Shown in pieces: positions 17,194 to 25,292 of a stretch of DNA of 64,000 nt; position 1 is the first letter of the stretch; each line of letters starts with the position of its first letter. The stretch covers positions 124,001 to 188,000 of the forward strand of contig NZ_FNHY01000007.1 of assembly GCF_900103605.1 (NCBI RefSeq). The letters run 5' to 3'. The position numbers and the translations under genes were made by a program. The notes beneath the pieces are model-generated. The model was not told the DNA's origin, searched no databases, and saw nothing but the letters and a program-made list of their open reading frames with translations. The stretch is from Psychrobacillus sp. OK028 (lineage in GTDB: Bacteria > Bacillota > Bacilli > Bacillales_A > Planococcaceae).

Positions 17194-17220
17194 GGGTCAT
17201 TGTTTTTATAACAATGGCTC
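17194..17220 (+). promoter_or_regulatory. Leader hairpin upstream of CMD-like gene 2
   Basis: An 11-bp stem GGGTCATTGTT/AACAATGGCTC (two G-U pairs) with a TTTAT loop, followed by TTTC, ten bases before GGGAGG. It could end upstream transcription or attenuate. Confidence 0.45.
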
Positions 17221-17244
17221 TTTCAATTATAGGGAGGTTAAATC

Positions 17245-17847
17245 ATGCACGCTTTGCTAAACGATTCTCATCTATCAAAAAAAGATAAGTCTTTGCTATT
17301 AGTCGGTTTGTTTGCTGCTCGTCGTGAAGAACAGGCAATGCTACACTTCACGGAAATTGCTGTTGAGGCAGGCAATAACGTCAATGAAATTGCTGAACTA
17401 ATTTCTGCTGCCATTATTTCTCGTGGAATCCCAACGTGGTTATCGGGCATCGAGGCGATTACGAAAGCAATTGAACTAACAGGAACAACGGAAACTACAA
17501 AAGATCCACAAAATATTTCTGCTTTTTCAACTCAAGAGGAGTGTGTAAGCTACTATCAATCAGAATTTGATCAGCTTCCAAAATGGATATCCTATTTAAT
17601 AGATTTTGCACCTGATACACTTCTTAAGTATAGCAATTTACGCACGACCTCCCTTCGTGACGGAGTGGTGTCACGGTACTTAAAGGAATTACTTTTATAC
17701 GCTATTAACATTTGCGATCAATATCCAAAAGGTATTGATATCCATAAAGAAAATGCGATTCAAATGGGCGCAACGGATGCTGTACTACAAGATGTTAAGA
17801 CTATTTGTATTTATGCAGTAGGTGTTCACGCTGTTCTGAACTATTAA
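17245..17847 (+). CDS. Tandem carboxymuconolactone-decarboxylase-like protein 2
   Basis: 200 residues, ATG at 17245 behind GGGAGG. It is a shorter relative of the 11688 product: repeat 1 (about 8-78; LLVGLFAARREEQAMLHFTE, ISRGIPTW) and repeat 2 (about 103-198; YLKELLLYAINICDQY, KENAIQMGATDAVLQDV). The AhpD Cys pair is missing. First gene of a run with a 3-hydroxyacyl-CoA dehydrogenase, a zinc alcohol dehydrogenase and a cyclase, 2-13 bp apart. Probably one half of a paired enzyme or an isomerase; chemistry unknown. Confidence 0.65.
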   Translation: MHALLNDSHLSKKDKSLLLVGLFAARREEQAMLHFTEIAVEAGNNVNEIAELISAAIISRGIPTWLSGIEAITKAIELTGTTETTKDPQNISAFSTQEECVSYYQSEFDQLPKWISYLIDFAPDTLLKYSNLRTTSLRDGVVSRYLKELLLYAINICDQYPKGIDIHKENAIQMGATDAVLQDVKTICIYAVGVHAVLNY

Positions 17848-17860
17848 GGAGATGAATCAT

Positions 17861-18748
17861 TTGCAACATGTATGCATAATTGGTGGCGGTTTTATGGGGG
17901 CTGCCCTGGCTAAGTATTTTTTGGACGCTCATATCAAGGTATCACTATACGAAGGCTTTATAGCTCGTCGTCAGGAATTAATGGCAGATGAAGCTTTTCA
18001 AAAAGTACAGTTCTTAGAAACAATAGAGGAATGTAAAGAAGTAGACTTTATAATAGAAGCAATCACAGAAAACTTACAAGCAAAGCAACAGTTGTTCAAA
18101 AGCATAGAAGATCACTTCCCTCCTTCTACTACGTTTTGCACAAACACATCCAGTTATTTAATCAGTTCTATCGCAGAAAACGTAAAGCATAAGGAACGAG
18201 TGATTGGCACACATTTCTTTTCACCAGCACATATCACTCCTTTAGTTGAAGTGGTGCCAAGTGCCTTTACTGAAGAACATCATATTGAAAAAACGATGTC
18301 CTTTCTTCAATCTGTTAATAAAAAGCCAGTACTGCTAAAAAAAGAAATTCAAGGATTTGTGGCAAATCGACTTCAAAGTGCGCTATCTCGAGAAGCGATG
18401 TCACTTGTTCAAAATGGCATTGTGTCACCTGAAGAACTCGATTTCATAGCTAAATGGAGCCTAGGTATTCGACTAGCTAATACCGGTCCCCTTGAACAGC
18501 GAGATATTAACGGGCTCGATACGCATATGGCTATTGTGAATTACGTTTATCCAACGCTTGAAAATAGTAGCGAGCCATTATTCATTCATGAACAACTGAT
18601 AGAAAACAATCGATTTGGCATGAAGACAAATGAAGGTTTTTATGATTGGTCCACAATCGACAAAAAGCAATATCTAGCCCAGAAAGATGATGTTTTACTA
18701 AATGTTATTAGGGCTGTTTCAGCTCAAGATGAAGAGGTGGAGAAATAA
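17861..18748 (+). CDS. 3-hydroxyacyl-CoA dehydrogenase family protein
   Basis: 295 residues if the TTG at 17861 is used, nine bases after AAGGAG; an ATG at 17852 abuts the site and is less likely. Rossmann motif IGGGFMGAALA at the N-terminus, TNTSSYLISSIA, and HFFSPAHITPLVEVV place it with 3-hydroxybutyryl-CoA dehydrogenases (FadB/Hbd fold, N domain about 1-185, helical C domain about 190-290). It oxidises a 3-hydroxyacyl-CoA to the 3-oxo form that the thiolase can cleave. The usual Ser-x-x-x-x-H-x-F catalytic layout is conserved as GTHFFSP. Confidence 0.85.
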   Translation: MQHVCIIGGGFMGAALAKYFLDAHIKVSLYEGFIARRQELMADEAFQKVQFLETIEECKEVDFIIEAITENLQAKQQLFKSIEDHFPPSTTFCTNTSSYLISSIAENVKHKERVIGTHFFSPAHITPLVEVVPSAFTEEHHIEKTMSFLQSVNKKPVLLKKEIQGFVANRLQSALSREAMSLVQNGIVSPEELDFIAKWSLGIRLANTGPLEQRDINGLDTHMAIVNYVYPTLENSSEPLFIHEQLIENNRFGMKTNEGFYDWSTIDKKQYLAQKDDVLLNVIRAVSAQDEEVEK

Positions 18749-19792
18749 ATGCAAAATAAAGTACTTGTAAAAATTTCAGCCGCACAAAAGGATATAAAAT
18801 TTGATACTTATGAAATACCAGCATTAAAGCCCAATCAAAGCTTATTGAAGGTAAATGCTGTAGGAATATGTGGCAGTGATTTACATATGTATGATGGGCA
18901 TGGCGGCTATGATTGGGTAACCTATCCCCTAGTGTTAGGACATGAAGTGACGGGTAAAGTCGTTGCAGTGGCTGAAGGGGAAATTCCTCCACAGCGTATG
19001 GTCATTAACCCATATAAAAGCTGTGGCGTATGTGAATTCTGCCTAGCAGGTGATAGTAACCGCTGTGATTTCGACGATTATAAATATATCAAAACACCAA
19101 CGGAAGCATTACGTTATGGCTTTCGCGAAGCGGGTGGAATGGCGGAATACATGGTAGTGGACAACAAGAATCTAATTCCGATCCAGGATACAGTAACAGA
19201 TGAGGTTGCTGCTATTTCAGAAGCGTTAGCCGTTAGTTATACCGCTGTGCTAAAAATTCAAAACTTTGCTCAAAAGTCCATCTTAGTAGTTGGTCCAGGA
19301 CCGATTGGCTTAGGTGCAGCAGCTATCCTAGTTGGATCTGGTAATACACAAGTGGTGATGTTAGGTACTGATGTTGATAAGGATCGACTACTGCTTGCTA
19401 AAGACATTGGCGTTTCAAAGGTTTATCAAAACGCAGAGGATATTGCTCATGAACAATTCAAAGGTTTTGATGCTATTATTGACTGTTCGGGTCATCCGAC
19501 TATTCCTAATACGGCACTTCGCCTTTTAAAACGAGGTGGCGAACTTATTTTAGTTGGCATTAATCCTGCTAATTTTTCTGTTCCTATGGATCAAATCGTT
19601 CGTGGTGAGATTAGTATTAAAGGGAGTTACGGTATTACCCAATCAAATTATGAAGCCGTTTTAACGCTTGCAGCGGATACTCGTTACCCTTTCCAGAAAC
19701 TAATTGCGCAAACAGTGCCATTTAAAGATTGCCTAGAAGGATTTGAAAGTGCATTAAATAAAGCCACAGGTAAAGTCGTTATTAAAATGTAA
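18749..19792 (+). CDS. Zinc-dependent alcohol dehydrogenase (sorbitol/threonine dehydrogenase-like)
   Basis: 347 residues; its ATG directly follows the previous stop codon. Catalytic zinc site: Cys in GICGSDLHMYDG and His-Glu in LGHEVTG. Structural zinc lobe: CGVCEFCLAGDSNRC, four cysteines. NAD-binding VVGPGPIGLGAA. MDR-superfamily polyol or threonine dehydrogenases share this form. The substrate is unknown; in this operon it may oxidise a hydroxy intermediate feeding the CoA pathway. Confidence 0.87.
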   Translation: MQNKVLVKISAAQKDIKFDTYEIPALKPNQSLLKVNAVGICGSDLHMYDGHGGYDWVTYPLVLGHEVTGKVVAVAEGEIPPQRMVINPYKSCGVCEFCLAGDSNRCDFDDYKYIKTPTEALRYGFREAGGMAEYMVVDNKNLIPIQDTVTDEVAAISEALAVSYTAVLKIQNFAQKSILVVGPGPIGLGAAAILVGSGNTQVVMLGTDVDKDRLLLAKDIGVSKVYQNAEDIAHEQFKGFDAIIDCSGHPTIPNTALRLLKRGGELILVGINPANFSVPMDQIVRGEISIKGSYGITQSNYEAVLTLAADTRYPFQKLIAQTVPFKDCLEGFESALNKATGKVVIKM

Positions 19793-19804
19793 GGAGGAAA
19801 ACAT

Positions 19805-20485
19805 ATGAAACTTATTGATTTATCTTTAGAAATTTACGATGGACTTCGTTCGTATACTTCACATCCACCAATTGCTATCGCAGAGGAATCTACTTTTGAA
19901 AACTCAGGTCATCGTTATGTGGCTCCCTGTGAAGGTTTTGAGTCTCGCATGCTAAAAATGTCCGATCATAGTGGTACACATATTGATGCCCCATTACATT
20001 TTATGCGCGATGGTGAGTCTACTGCTGAAATGGATCTCTCTAAAGCATATGGAGAAGCTGTACTATTAGATGTGTCTGATTTTAAAGATCCTTTTCAAGC
20101 GGTAACTCGTGAAATGCTGGAAGAAGCTGAAAAACGTCAAGGTATTACTGTACAACCTAATGATATCGTCCTTACACGTACTCGAAAGCTTGCATGGGGA
20201 GAAGGCTCCTTTTATGAAGAGCATGCCTTTGCACCTTCTGCTGGTGATTGGCTCCTAGAAAAACAAGTAAAATGTGTTGGATTAGATTTGGCAAATATTG
20301 ATATTCATGACAATATGATGCGTGAAGTACATTTAAAGCTATTAAGTGTCCCTGTTTATATAGTTGAAAACTTAGTGAATTTACATCAGCTTCCATTAAA
20401 TGAACGCTTCACTTTCATGGCACTACCACTCAATCTAAAAAATGCAACTGCTTCACCTGTTCGAGCTGTAGCGTTTATAAAGTGA
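19805..20485 (+). CDS. Cyclase-family metal-dependent hydrolase (kynurenine formamidase-like)
   Basis: 226 residues, ATG at 19805 behind AAGGAGG. The diagnostic metal-binding motif H-x-G-T-H-x-D-x-P is present as SDHSGTHIDAPLHF (about residues 57-70). The family (KynB, isatin hydrolase, Pfam Cyclase) hydrolyses formyl-amides, lactams or lactones. It ends the operon. In an aromatic cluster KynB-like action toward anthranilate and so catechol is possible, but kynureninase and tryptophan dioxygenase are not here, so a lactone hydrolase role is as likely. Confidence 0.82.
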   Translation: MKLIDLSLEIYDGLRSYTSHPPIAIAEESTFENSGHRYVAPCEGFESRMLKMSDHSGTHIDAPLHFMRDGESTAEMDLSKAYGEAVLLDVSDFKDPFQAVTREMLEEAEKRQGITVQPNDIVLTRTRKLAWGEGSFYEEHAFAPSAGDWLLEKQVKCVGLDLANIDIHDNMMREVHLKLLSVPVYIVENLVNLHQLPLNERFTFMALPLNLKNATASPVRAVAFIK

Positions 20486-20490
20486 TATGT

Positions 20491-20531
20491 TCCCTGTGTA
20501 GCTCATCAAAATGACTGTTTCTTACACAGGT
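20491..20531 (+). terminator. Possible terminator after the cyclase gene
   Basis: CCTGTGTA (20492-20499)/TACACAGG (20523-20530) arms, followed by TTCTATTTAT. It belongs to the dispersed CCCTGTGT repeat family described in the findings. Confidence 0.45.
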
Positions 20532-20546
20532 TCTATTTATAAAATA

Positions 20547-20586
20547 AAAAAGCGCAAACACTTGGAATCAAGGGTTTGCGCTTTTT
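20547..20586. terminator. Bidirectional terminator between cyclase and gltS
   Basis: A 13-bp perfect stem AAAAAGCGCAAAC/GTTTGCGCTTTTT between convergent genes. Confidence 0.9.
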
Positions 20587-20615
20587 GAATTCTATTTTCT
20601 GTGAATGCCTCTAAT

Positions 20616-21794
20616 CTATTTAAAAAGATTAATAGTTGTAATTATAATTGGCATGCCGAAAACATCAATTAAGAATGCTCCTACAATCGGTACGATTAGG
20701 AATGCTTTTCGTGATGGACCAAATTTTGAAACAACTGCAGACATATTGGCCATTGCGTTTGGTGTCGCCCCAAGTCCATGACCTAGGAAACCAGACACCA
20801 TAATTGCTGCATCGTAGTTTTTTCCGAGTAAACGGAAAAGCACGAACACCGCAAATAATACGATGAAGATGACTTGTACTAAAACGATGATAAATAACGG
20901 TAAGGCTAAGTCTGCGATTTCCCAGAGTTTTATACTCATCAATGCCATTGATAAGAATATCCCAAGGGAAATATCACCGATTAAATTGATTTCTTTCATG
21001 TTGATTAATTCAGGCTTGAAGCGATCAACGATATTACGAACGATCACTGCTACGAACATAGCACCTACATAACCAGGTAAGACGAATCCAGTCAAAGTAG
21101 AGAACCATTCCCCTGCGTATGTACCAGCCGCCATACAGAAAGTGATTAAGAAAACTTGCATCATGAATGATTTTTCTGTAACCGGATGTTGTGATTTTTC
21201 AACATATGCCTCTGTTTCTTCAGTAGATGGCTTTAAGTCAAATTTGCGAATTAAGTATCCTATAACAGGACCACCAACAAGTCCACCTGCTACGAGTCCA
21301 CATGTAGCTGCAGCCATCCCAATTGATACGGCTGAAGGTACGCCTAAGCCTTCAATTGTTTCCCCAAAAGCCGCAGCTGCACCATGTCCACCTTCCATAG
21401 ATACCGCTCCAGCCATAACACCGATTAATGGATGAATGTCCATTACTTTTGCTAAAGAAACGCCAATCACATTTTGCATTAAGGCTAAAAATCCACAAGC
21501 TAACCAATAGATTACTAACAATTTTCCACCTAATTTAACAAGTTTGAAACTCGCACCGAGTCCAATAGTTGTAAAAAATGTTATCATGAAAATGGACTGT
21601 AGTGATGTGTCTAATGTAATTTCGAATATGCCGAAACCTTTTGAAACCGTTACCAAAATAGCGAATAGTAAACCACCGACCACTGGAGCAGGAATACAAA
21701 AACGATTTAAAAAACCTACCCTCTTAACTAAAAAGGAACCTACTAAAAATAATGTCACTGCTAGACATAGTGTTGTAATTTGATTTAACTCCAT
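20616..21794 (-). CDS. gltS: Sodium/glutamate symporter (ESS family)
   Basis: 392 residues from the ATG at 21794 (AAAGGGG seven bases upstream; an ATG six bases earlier is too close to the site). About ten membrane segments; the blocks CIPAPVVGGLLFAI, MAGAVSMEGGHGAAAAFG and GLGATPNAMANM are typical of GltS. It takes up glutamate with sodium. It lies 16 bp after formimidoylglutamase, whose product is glutamate, so the pair probably exchanges or handles glutamate from histidine breakdown. Confidence 0.9.
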   Translation of the reverse strand: MELNQITTLCLAVTLFLVGSFLVKRVGFLNRFCIPAPVVGGLLFAILVTVSKGFGIFEITLDTSLQSIFMITFFTTIGLGASFKLVKLGGKLLVIYWLACGFLALMQNVIGVSLAKVMDIHPLIGVMAGAVSMEGGHGAAAAFGETIEGLGVPSAVSIGMAAATCGLVAGGLVGGPVIGYLIRKFDLKPSTEETEAYVEKSQHPVTEKSFMMQVFLITFCMAAGTYAGEWFSTLTGFVLPGYVGAMFVAVIVRNIVDRFKPELINMKEINLIGDISLGIFLSMALMSIKLWEIADLALPLFIIVLVQVIFIVLFAVFVLFRLLGKNYDAAIMVSGFLGHGLGATPNAMANMSAVVSKFGPSRKAFLIVPIVGAFLIDVFGMPIIITTINLFK

Positions 21795-21810
21795 ATACAT
21801 TCCCCTTTGC

Positions 21811-22740
21811 TTATTTAAAACTATTCATAATTACTTCATTAATAAAGTAAGCCCCCAACTTTGCTGTTTGATTGTTTATATCAAGTGACGGATTAACTTC
21901 ACAAATACTGAAACTTACAGTGTTTTTATGCGAGACCATCTGACGTAAAATATCGCGAACCTTTATAGCAGATAAACCAAATGGCGATGGGGCACTGACA
22001 CCTGGAGCTTCTGCTGCGTTTAACACATCCATACAAAGAGTAACGAGTAATACATCATGGGCATCCATGAAATCATTTAAATCTGTAGAGAACTTAGGCA
22101 AATCCAACTGTTCATCTAAAAAGTACTGCACATTATAGTGATCAGCTGTATCGAATAGTGCCGTTGTGTTGCCATATTGTTGAATGCCACATACGAAATA
22201 GTGTGCGTTTGGATCCTCGTCTAAAATTTGCTTAAACATTGTGCCAGAAGAGGTTTGTTTATCATAAGAACGCATATCAAAGTGGGCATCAATATTGAGC
22301 AAACCAATGGAAGCGTTTGGACCTGCTGCTTTACGCACCCCTAAATATTGTCCGTATAACGTTTCATGTCCACCCCCAAGAATGATAGCCCTTCCATTTG
22401 TTAAGATGTCAAAAACTTTGTCTCCCAGTTCCTGTTGCGCTTGCTCTAACTCATGTCCTTCACATACGACATCCCCAAAATCGATAAGCGAATCTATACA
22501 AACATGGTTACGCCATGGCAGCGATGATAACTGCTTGCGTAACTCAAGCGGAGCATCCTTTGCACCAACACGCCCATTGTTACGTCGGACGCCTTCATCG
22601 CAAGAAAAACCTATTAATCCAACTACTCCTTGCTTCGCCTTGGGTTCCGTTTGAACAACTTGGTGATAACGAAAGTAAGCCGTCTCCGTCTCATGATCTA
22701 TGCGACCTTGCCAAATACTCGAATCAGTTTTTTTATACAA
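21811..22740 (-). CDS. hutG: Formimidoylglutamase, arginase/ureohydrolase family
   Basis: 309 residues from a TTG start at 22740 (GAGGAG nine bases upstream). Manganese ligands are seen in GGGHETLYG, NIDAHFDMR (D-x-H-x-D) and TLCMDVLNAAEAPGVSAPSPFG. The A-x-APGVSAP block is typical of HutG and related ureohydrolases. It converts N-formimidoylglutamate to glutamate and formamide. The other hut genes are not in the window, so agmatinase-like activity cannot be fully excluded. Divergent from a LysR gene that probably controls it. Confidence 0.82.
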   Translation of the reverse strand: MYKKTDSSIWQGRIDHETETAYFRYHQVVQTEPKAKQGVVGLIGFSCDEGVRRNNGRVGAKDAPLELRKQLSSLPWRNHVCIDSLIDFGDVVCEGHELEQAQQELGDKVFDILTNGRAIILGGGHETLYGQYLGVRKAAGPNASIGLLNIDAHFDMRSYDKQTSSGTMFKQILDEDPNAHYFVCGIQQYGNTTALFDTADHYNVQYFLDEQLDLPKFSTDLNDFMDAHDVLLVTLCMDVLNAAEAPGVSAPSPFGLSAIKVRDILRQMVSHKNTVSFSICEVNPSLDINNQTAKLGAYFINEVIMNSFK

Positions 22741-22778
22741 TATGTTCGACTCCTCATAAACTGAAAATTCATATTTCC

Positions 22779-22843
22779 ATTATATTTATTTGCATTTATA
22801 ATAACAAATACTATTTTTTTATATTATAATAGTTAAAAACTAT
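22779..22843. promoter_or_regulatory. hutG promoter and LysR-type operator
   Basis: Minus strand: -35 TTGTTA (22802-22807) and -10 TATAAT (22779-22784) with a 17-bp spacer drive hutG-gltS. A perfect 15-bp inverted repeat ATAGTT-AAA-AACTAT (22829-22843, T-N11-A form) lies upstream of that promoter, close to the LysR start, as expected for an autorepressing activator. Confidence 0.65.
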
Positions 22844-22857
22844 AAATGAGGTGTAGC

Positions 22858-23736
22858 ATGGATTTACGGAGGATGTATTACTTCAATGCAACGGTAAAAT
22901 ATCGAAGTTTCTCAAGGGCTGCAAAAGCCTTACATATATCACAGCCTTCATTAAGCAATGCGATAAAAACTCTCGAAATCGAAATTAATGCACCACTAAT
23001 AGAGCGTACAACTAAACAATTTCAATTAACGGAACTAGGACAACAATTCTATGAACGGTCGAAAAGTTTACTTGCTCAATTTGAAGTAATGGATACTGAG
23101 TTGAAAGAGTTAGCAAAAGGCGAGCATTTAGAAATTCGATTAGGTATGATTGAGTCAGCTAATTACTGGTTTTCACAAGTAATTACTGCATATAAAAAAC
23201 AATACCCACATAACCAGATTACATTAATGGACACACTGTACAATCAAACCGTCCGTCAAGCGTTATTAGGTTTAAATGTGCACGCTGTTATTACGAATCA
23301 GCACATTGTAGACCAAGAAATAAAAAGTGAATTATTGTATACCGAGCCGTATATCGTGTTGATCAAAAGAGATCACCCTTTTGCTACAAAGGAGAAAATA
23401 TCGCTAGTAGATTTTGCGGAAGAATCCTTAATAATTGGTATGCCAGAATTTCAAACGAGTGCACAAATATTAAAAGCGTTTGAGCAGGAAAATGTCACAC
23501 CACATATTCAATATAAAATAGAAAGATTTGAAATGATAAAAGTATTGGTAGATGAAGGACTAGGAATTGCCATTCTACCTCAACAATATGTCACCCATCA
23601 TTTATCAGAACGCTTACTAGCACGCCGAGTACACAGCGATTTTCTAAATCGAAATGTATACTTAAGTACTATGAAAGACCGCACATTTCCAGAGAGCATA
23701 CTAAAACTATTTGAACTCATAAAGACAATGAACTAA
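22858..23736 (+). CDS. LysR-family transcriptional regulator
   Basis: 292 residues from the ATG at 22858 (GAGGTG just upstream; an ATG 12 bases earlier would sit before that site). N-terminal winged helix with YRSFSRAAKALHISQPSLSNAI (about 16-37), then a periplasmic-binding-like effector domain (about 90-290). Divergent from hutG across a T-N11-A palindrome, so it probably activates hutG-gltS with a histidine- or glutamate-related inducer. Ends in a strong terminator. Confidence 0.88.
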   Translation: MDLRRMYYFNATVKYRSFSRAAKALHISQPSLSNAIKTLEIEINAPLIERTTKQFQLTELGQQFYERSKSLLAQFEVMDTELKELAKGEHLEIRLGMIESANYWFSQVITAYKKQYPHNQITLMDTLYNQTVRQALLGLNVHAVITNQHIVDQEIKSELLYTEPYIVLIKRDHPFATKEKISLVDFAEESLIIGMPEFQTSAQILKAFEQENVTPHIQYKIERFEMIKVLVDEGLGIAILPQQYVTHHLSERLLARRVHSDFLNRNVYLSTMKDRTFPESILKLFELIKTMN

Positions 23737-23750
23737 ATAGCCACAGAAAA

Positions 23751-23788
23751 AAACAAACGCGTCAGGAGAAGCCCTGAAGCGTTTGTTT
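23751..23788. terminator. Bidirectional terminator after lysR
   Basis: Arms AAACAAACGC/GCGTTTGTTT with an inner TCAGG/CCTGA helix, between convergent genes. Confidence 0.88.
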
Positions 23789-23802
23789 TATGGATAAATA
23801 AT

Positions 23803-24507
23803 TCACTTATATAAAAACACTTTCACATTTTCTTTCTTATCAATAGTGGCTAGCAGAACATTTTTTATTTCCGTTTGGTACTGATTTTTCAAGGTAGAAA
23901 TGACCCATTCCTCATCTCTGTTAATTTTCTTTAATTCCTTAAATTCAAGCTTTCCGTCCTTGATGATTAGCTTGGGCAAATCGAAAGGCTCTGTTACCAA
24001 CTGGTAGTTTGCAGGTGTAAGTGGGTTATATTGTGGATCCAAAAACACGGAAATCTTTCCGTCCGCCTCCCAGATCGCTAATGCCACTTTCTTCACATCC
24101 TCTACCTTCTCCTCACGAAGCTCCTCTAGTAATACATCTATTGATATTCGCGCCTTTTTTAAGCCTTCGTAAATAATTTCTCCATCCTTCACTAAATTGA
24201 TGGGGGGAGCGGTGATAAGCCTTCTAAACCAAGGCCATTTGAGCATTAAGATAGTTCCAACGAGATAGAAGAAAACCAATACAATTGTTGTTATAACGGA
24301 TCCTTTAAGCCCCAACCTTTCATCTGATAACGGTTGTGCAATAAGATTTCCAATGACTAAAGCTATTACAAAATCTAAAAGTCTTAATTGGGAGATGGCC
24401 CGCTGACCCATAACTTTAGCGACAATGACTAAAAAGAAAAATGCAACAACACCGCGGAGTATCCACTCAATCGTAGTAAGTGTTTCCTGGCTTTGAAAAA
24501 AATCCAT
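23803..24507 (-). CDS. DUF421 (YetF/YdfS-like) membrane protein
   Basis: 234 residues from the ATG at 24507 (AAAGG nine bases upstream). Three N-terminal membrane helices (about 15-85), with KVMGQRAISQLRLLDFVIALVIGN, and a soluble DUF421 tail (INLVKDGEIIYEGLKKARIS, LLEELREE). The family is widespread in spore formers, and some members are spore membrane proteins; biochemical role unknown. Monocistronic. Confidence 0.85.
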   Translation of the reverse strand: MDFFQSQETLTTIEWILRGVVAFFFLVIVAKVMGQRAISQLRLLDFVIALVIGNLIAQPLSDERLGLKGSVITTIVLVFFYLVGTILMLKWPWFRRLITAPPINLVKDGEIIYEGLKKARISIDVLLEELREEKVEDVKKVALAIWEADGKISVFLDPQYNPLTPANYQLVTEPFDLPKLIIKDGKLEFKELKKINRDEEWVISTLKNQYQTEIKNVLLATIDKKENVKVFLYK

Positions 24508-24669
24508 TGGACACATCCTTTTCTCACAAAAACTACTACTTAGTTTGCACGGTTAACATTTTATTAAACATTGATCGGTAGTATTATAAAAGAAAGCGAC
24601 TTAATGGATGTTTAGCAAAGATTAGTACGTAATGTTGCCGTACAATAGGTGGACAAGGAGATGATTTAT

Positions 24670-25065
24670 TTGCGTTTATGGCATCAAAGTTTACTAAGCG
24701 TTTTACCGAAATCTCAGCTATTAGCACAGTGGCGTGAGTTAAATAGTATTTTTGCAAAGGAAGATCGACATATTTTGATAAATTATATATACGACTATTC
24801 GAAGGATGATTTGTTTGCTTATACTCAATTGGTTCTGCAGGAAATGCGTGTACGTAATGTTAATATTCGTACGGTAGATAAAATGGAGCGTTATTTCGCA
24901 GAGGGACCATTTGAGAATGTGACGCATCCTTTCGTTCATCATCACAATGATGAGTATCTCGAGATTTGTTACTTTAATCTAAAGGAAAAATTTATACGCG
25001 GACAGAAGGATTTTGACAAGGAGCGTTATGAGGCTTTAAGAAATATGTATGAAGCGTTAGAATGA
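24670..25065 (+). CDS. Pyrimidine-dimer DNA glycosylase family protein
   Basis: 131 residues from the TTG at 24670: AAGGAG is nine bases upstream and this gives the family's MRLWH N-terminus, whereas an upstream GTG does not. LRLWHQSLLSVLPKSQLLAQWRE matches the T4 endonuclease V-like family (Pfam Pyr_excise, TIGR02328), in which the N-terminal residue can form the Schiff base. The following His/Arg region is partly conserved. It probably incises cyclobutane dimers. The convergent neighbour is splB, another UV-dimer repair gene. Confidence 0.72.
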   Translation: MRLWHQSLLSVLPKSQLLAQWRELNSIFAKEDRHILINYIYDYSKDDLFAYTQLVLQEMRVRNVNIRTVDKMERYFAEGPFENVTHPFVHHHNDEYLEICYFNLKEKFIRGQKDFDKERYEALRNMYEALE

Positions 25066-25100
25066 GTGGTTTTTACGTTGAGTTAGATAGAATTAGTGCG

Positions 25101-25193
25101 AATCGCAAATGAACTGCTTCTAATCGCAAGACCGACATCGAGAATCGCAAGATACTTCTCTGGAATCGCAAGTTCAGCTCTACAAATCGCAAG
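25101..25193. repeat. 21-bp periodic array of the 9-bp motif AATCGCAAG
   Basis: Five copies start at 25101, 25122, 25143, 25164 and 25185, exactly 21 bp apart. Copies 2-5 are identical and copy 1 ends in A instead of G; the 12-bp spacers are unrelated. The array lies between convergent DNA-repair genes and is not inside a plausible gene (a stop codon interrupts the one reading frame in phase). Confidence 0.85.
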
Positions 25194-25244
25194 TCGAATA
25201 ATTTGATGTCCCTGTGCAGCACCCTCCTACTCTATCCATTGAAA

Positions 25245-25281
25245 AAGCGTAAGGCACCACTTTCCCTGGTGCCTTACGCTT
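25245..25281. terminator. Bidirectional terminator before splB
   Basis: A perfect 15-bp stem AAGCGTAAGGCACCA/TGGTGCCTTACGCTT with A/T tails on both sides. Confidence 0.92.
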
Positions 25282-25292
25282 CTTTTAATTGC

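Noticed and set aside
25101-25193. CRISPR array
   Set aside because: Repeats are only 9 bp and spacers 12 bp, far below CRISPR sizes, and no cas genes are near.
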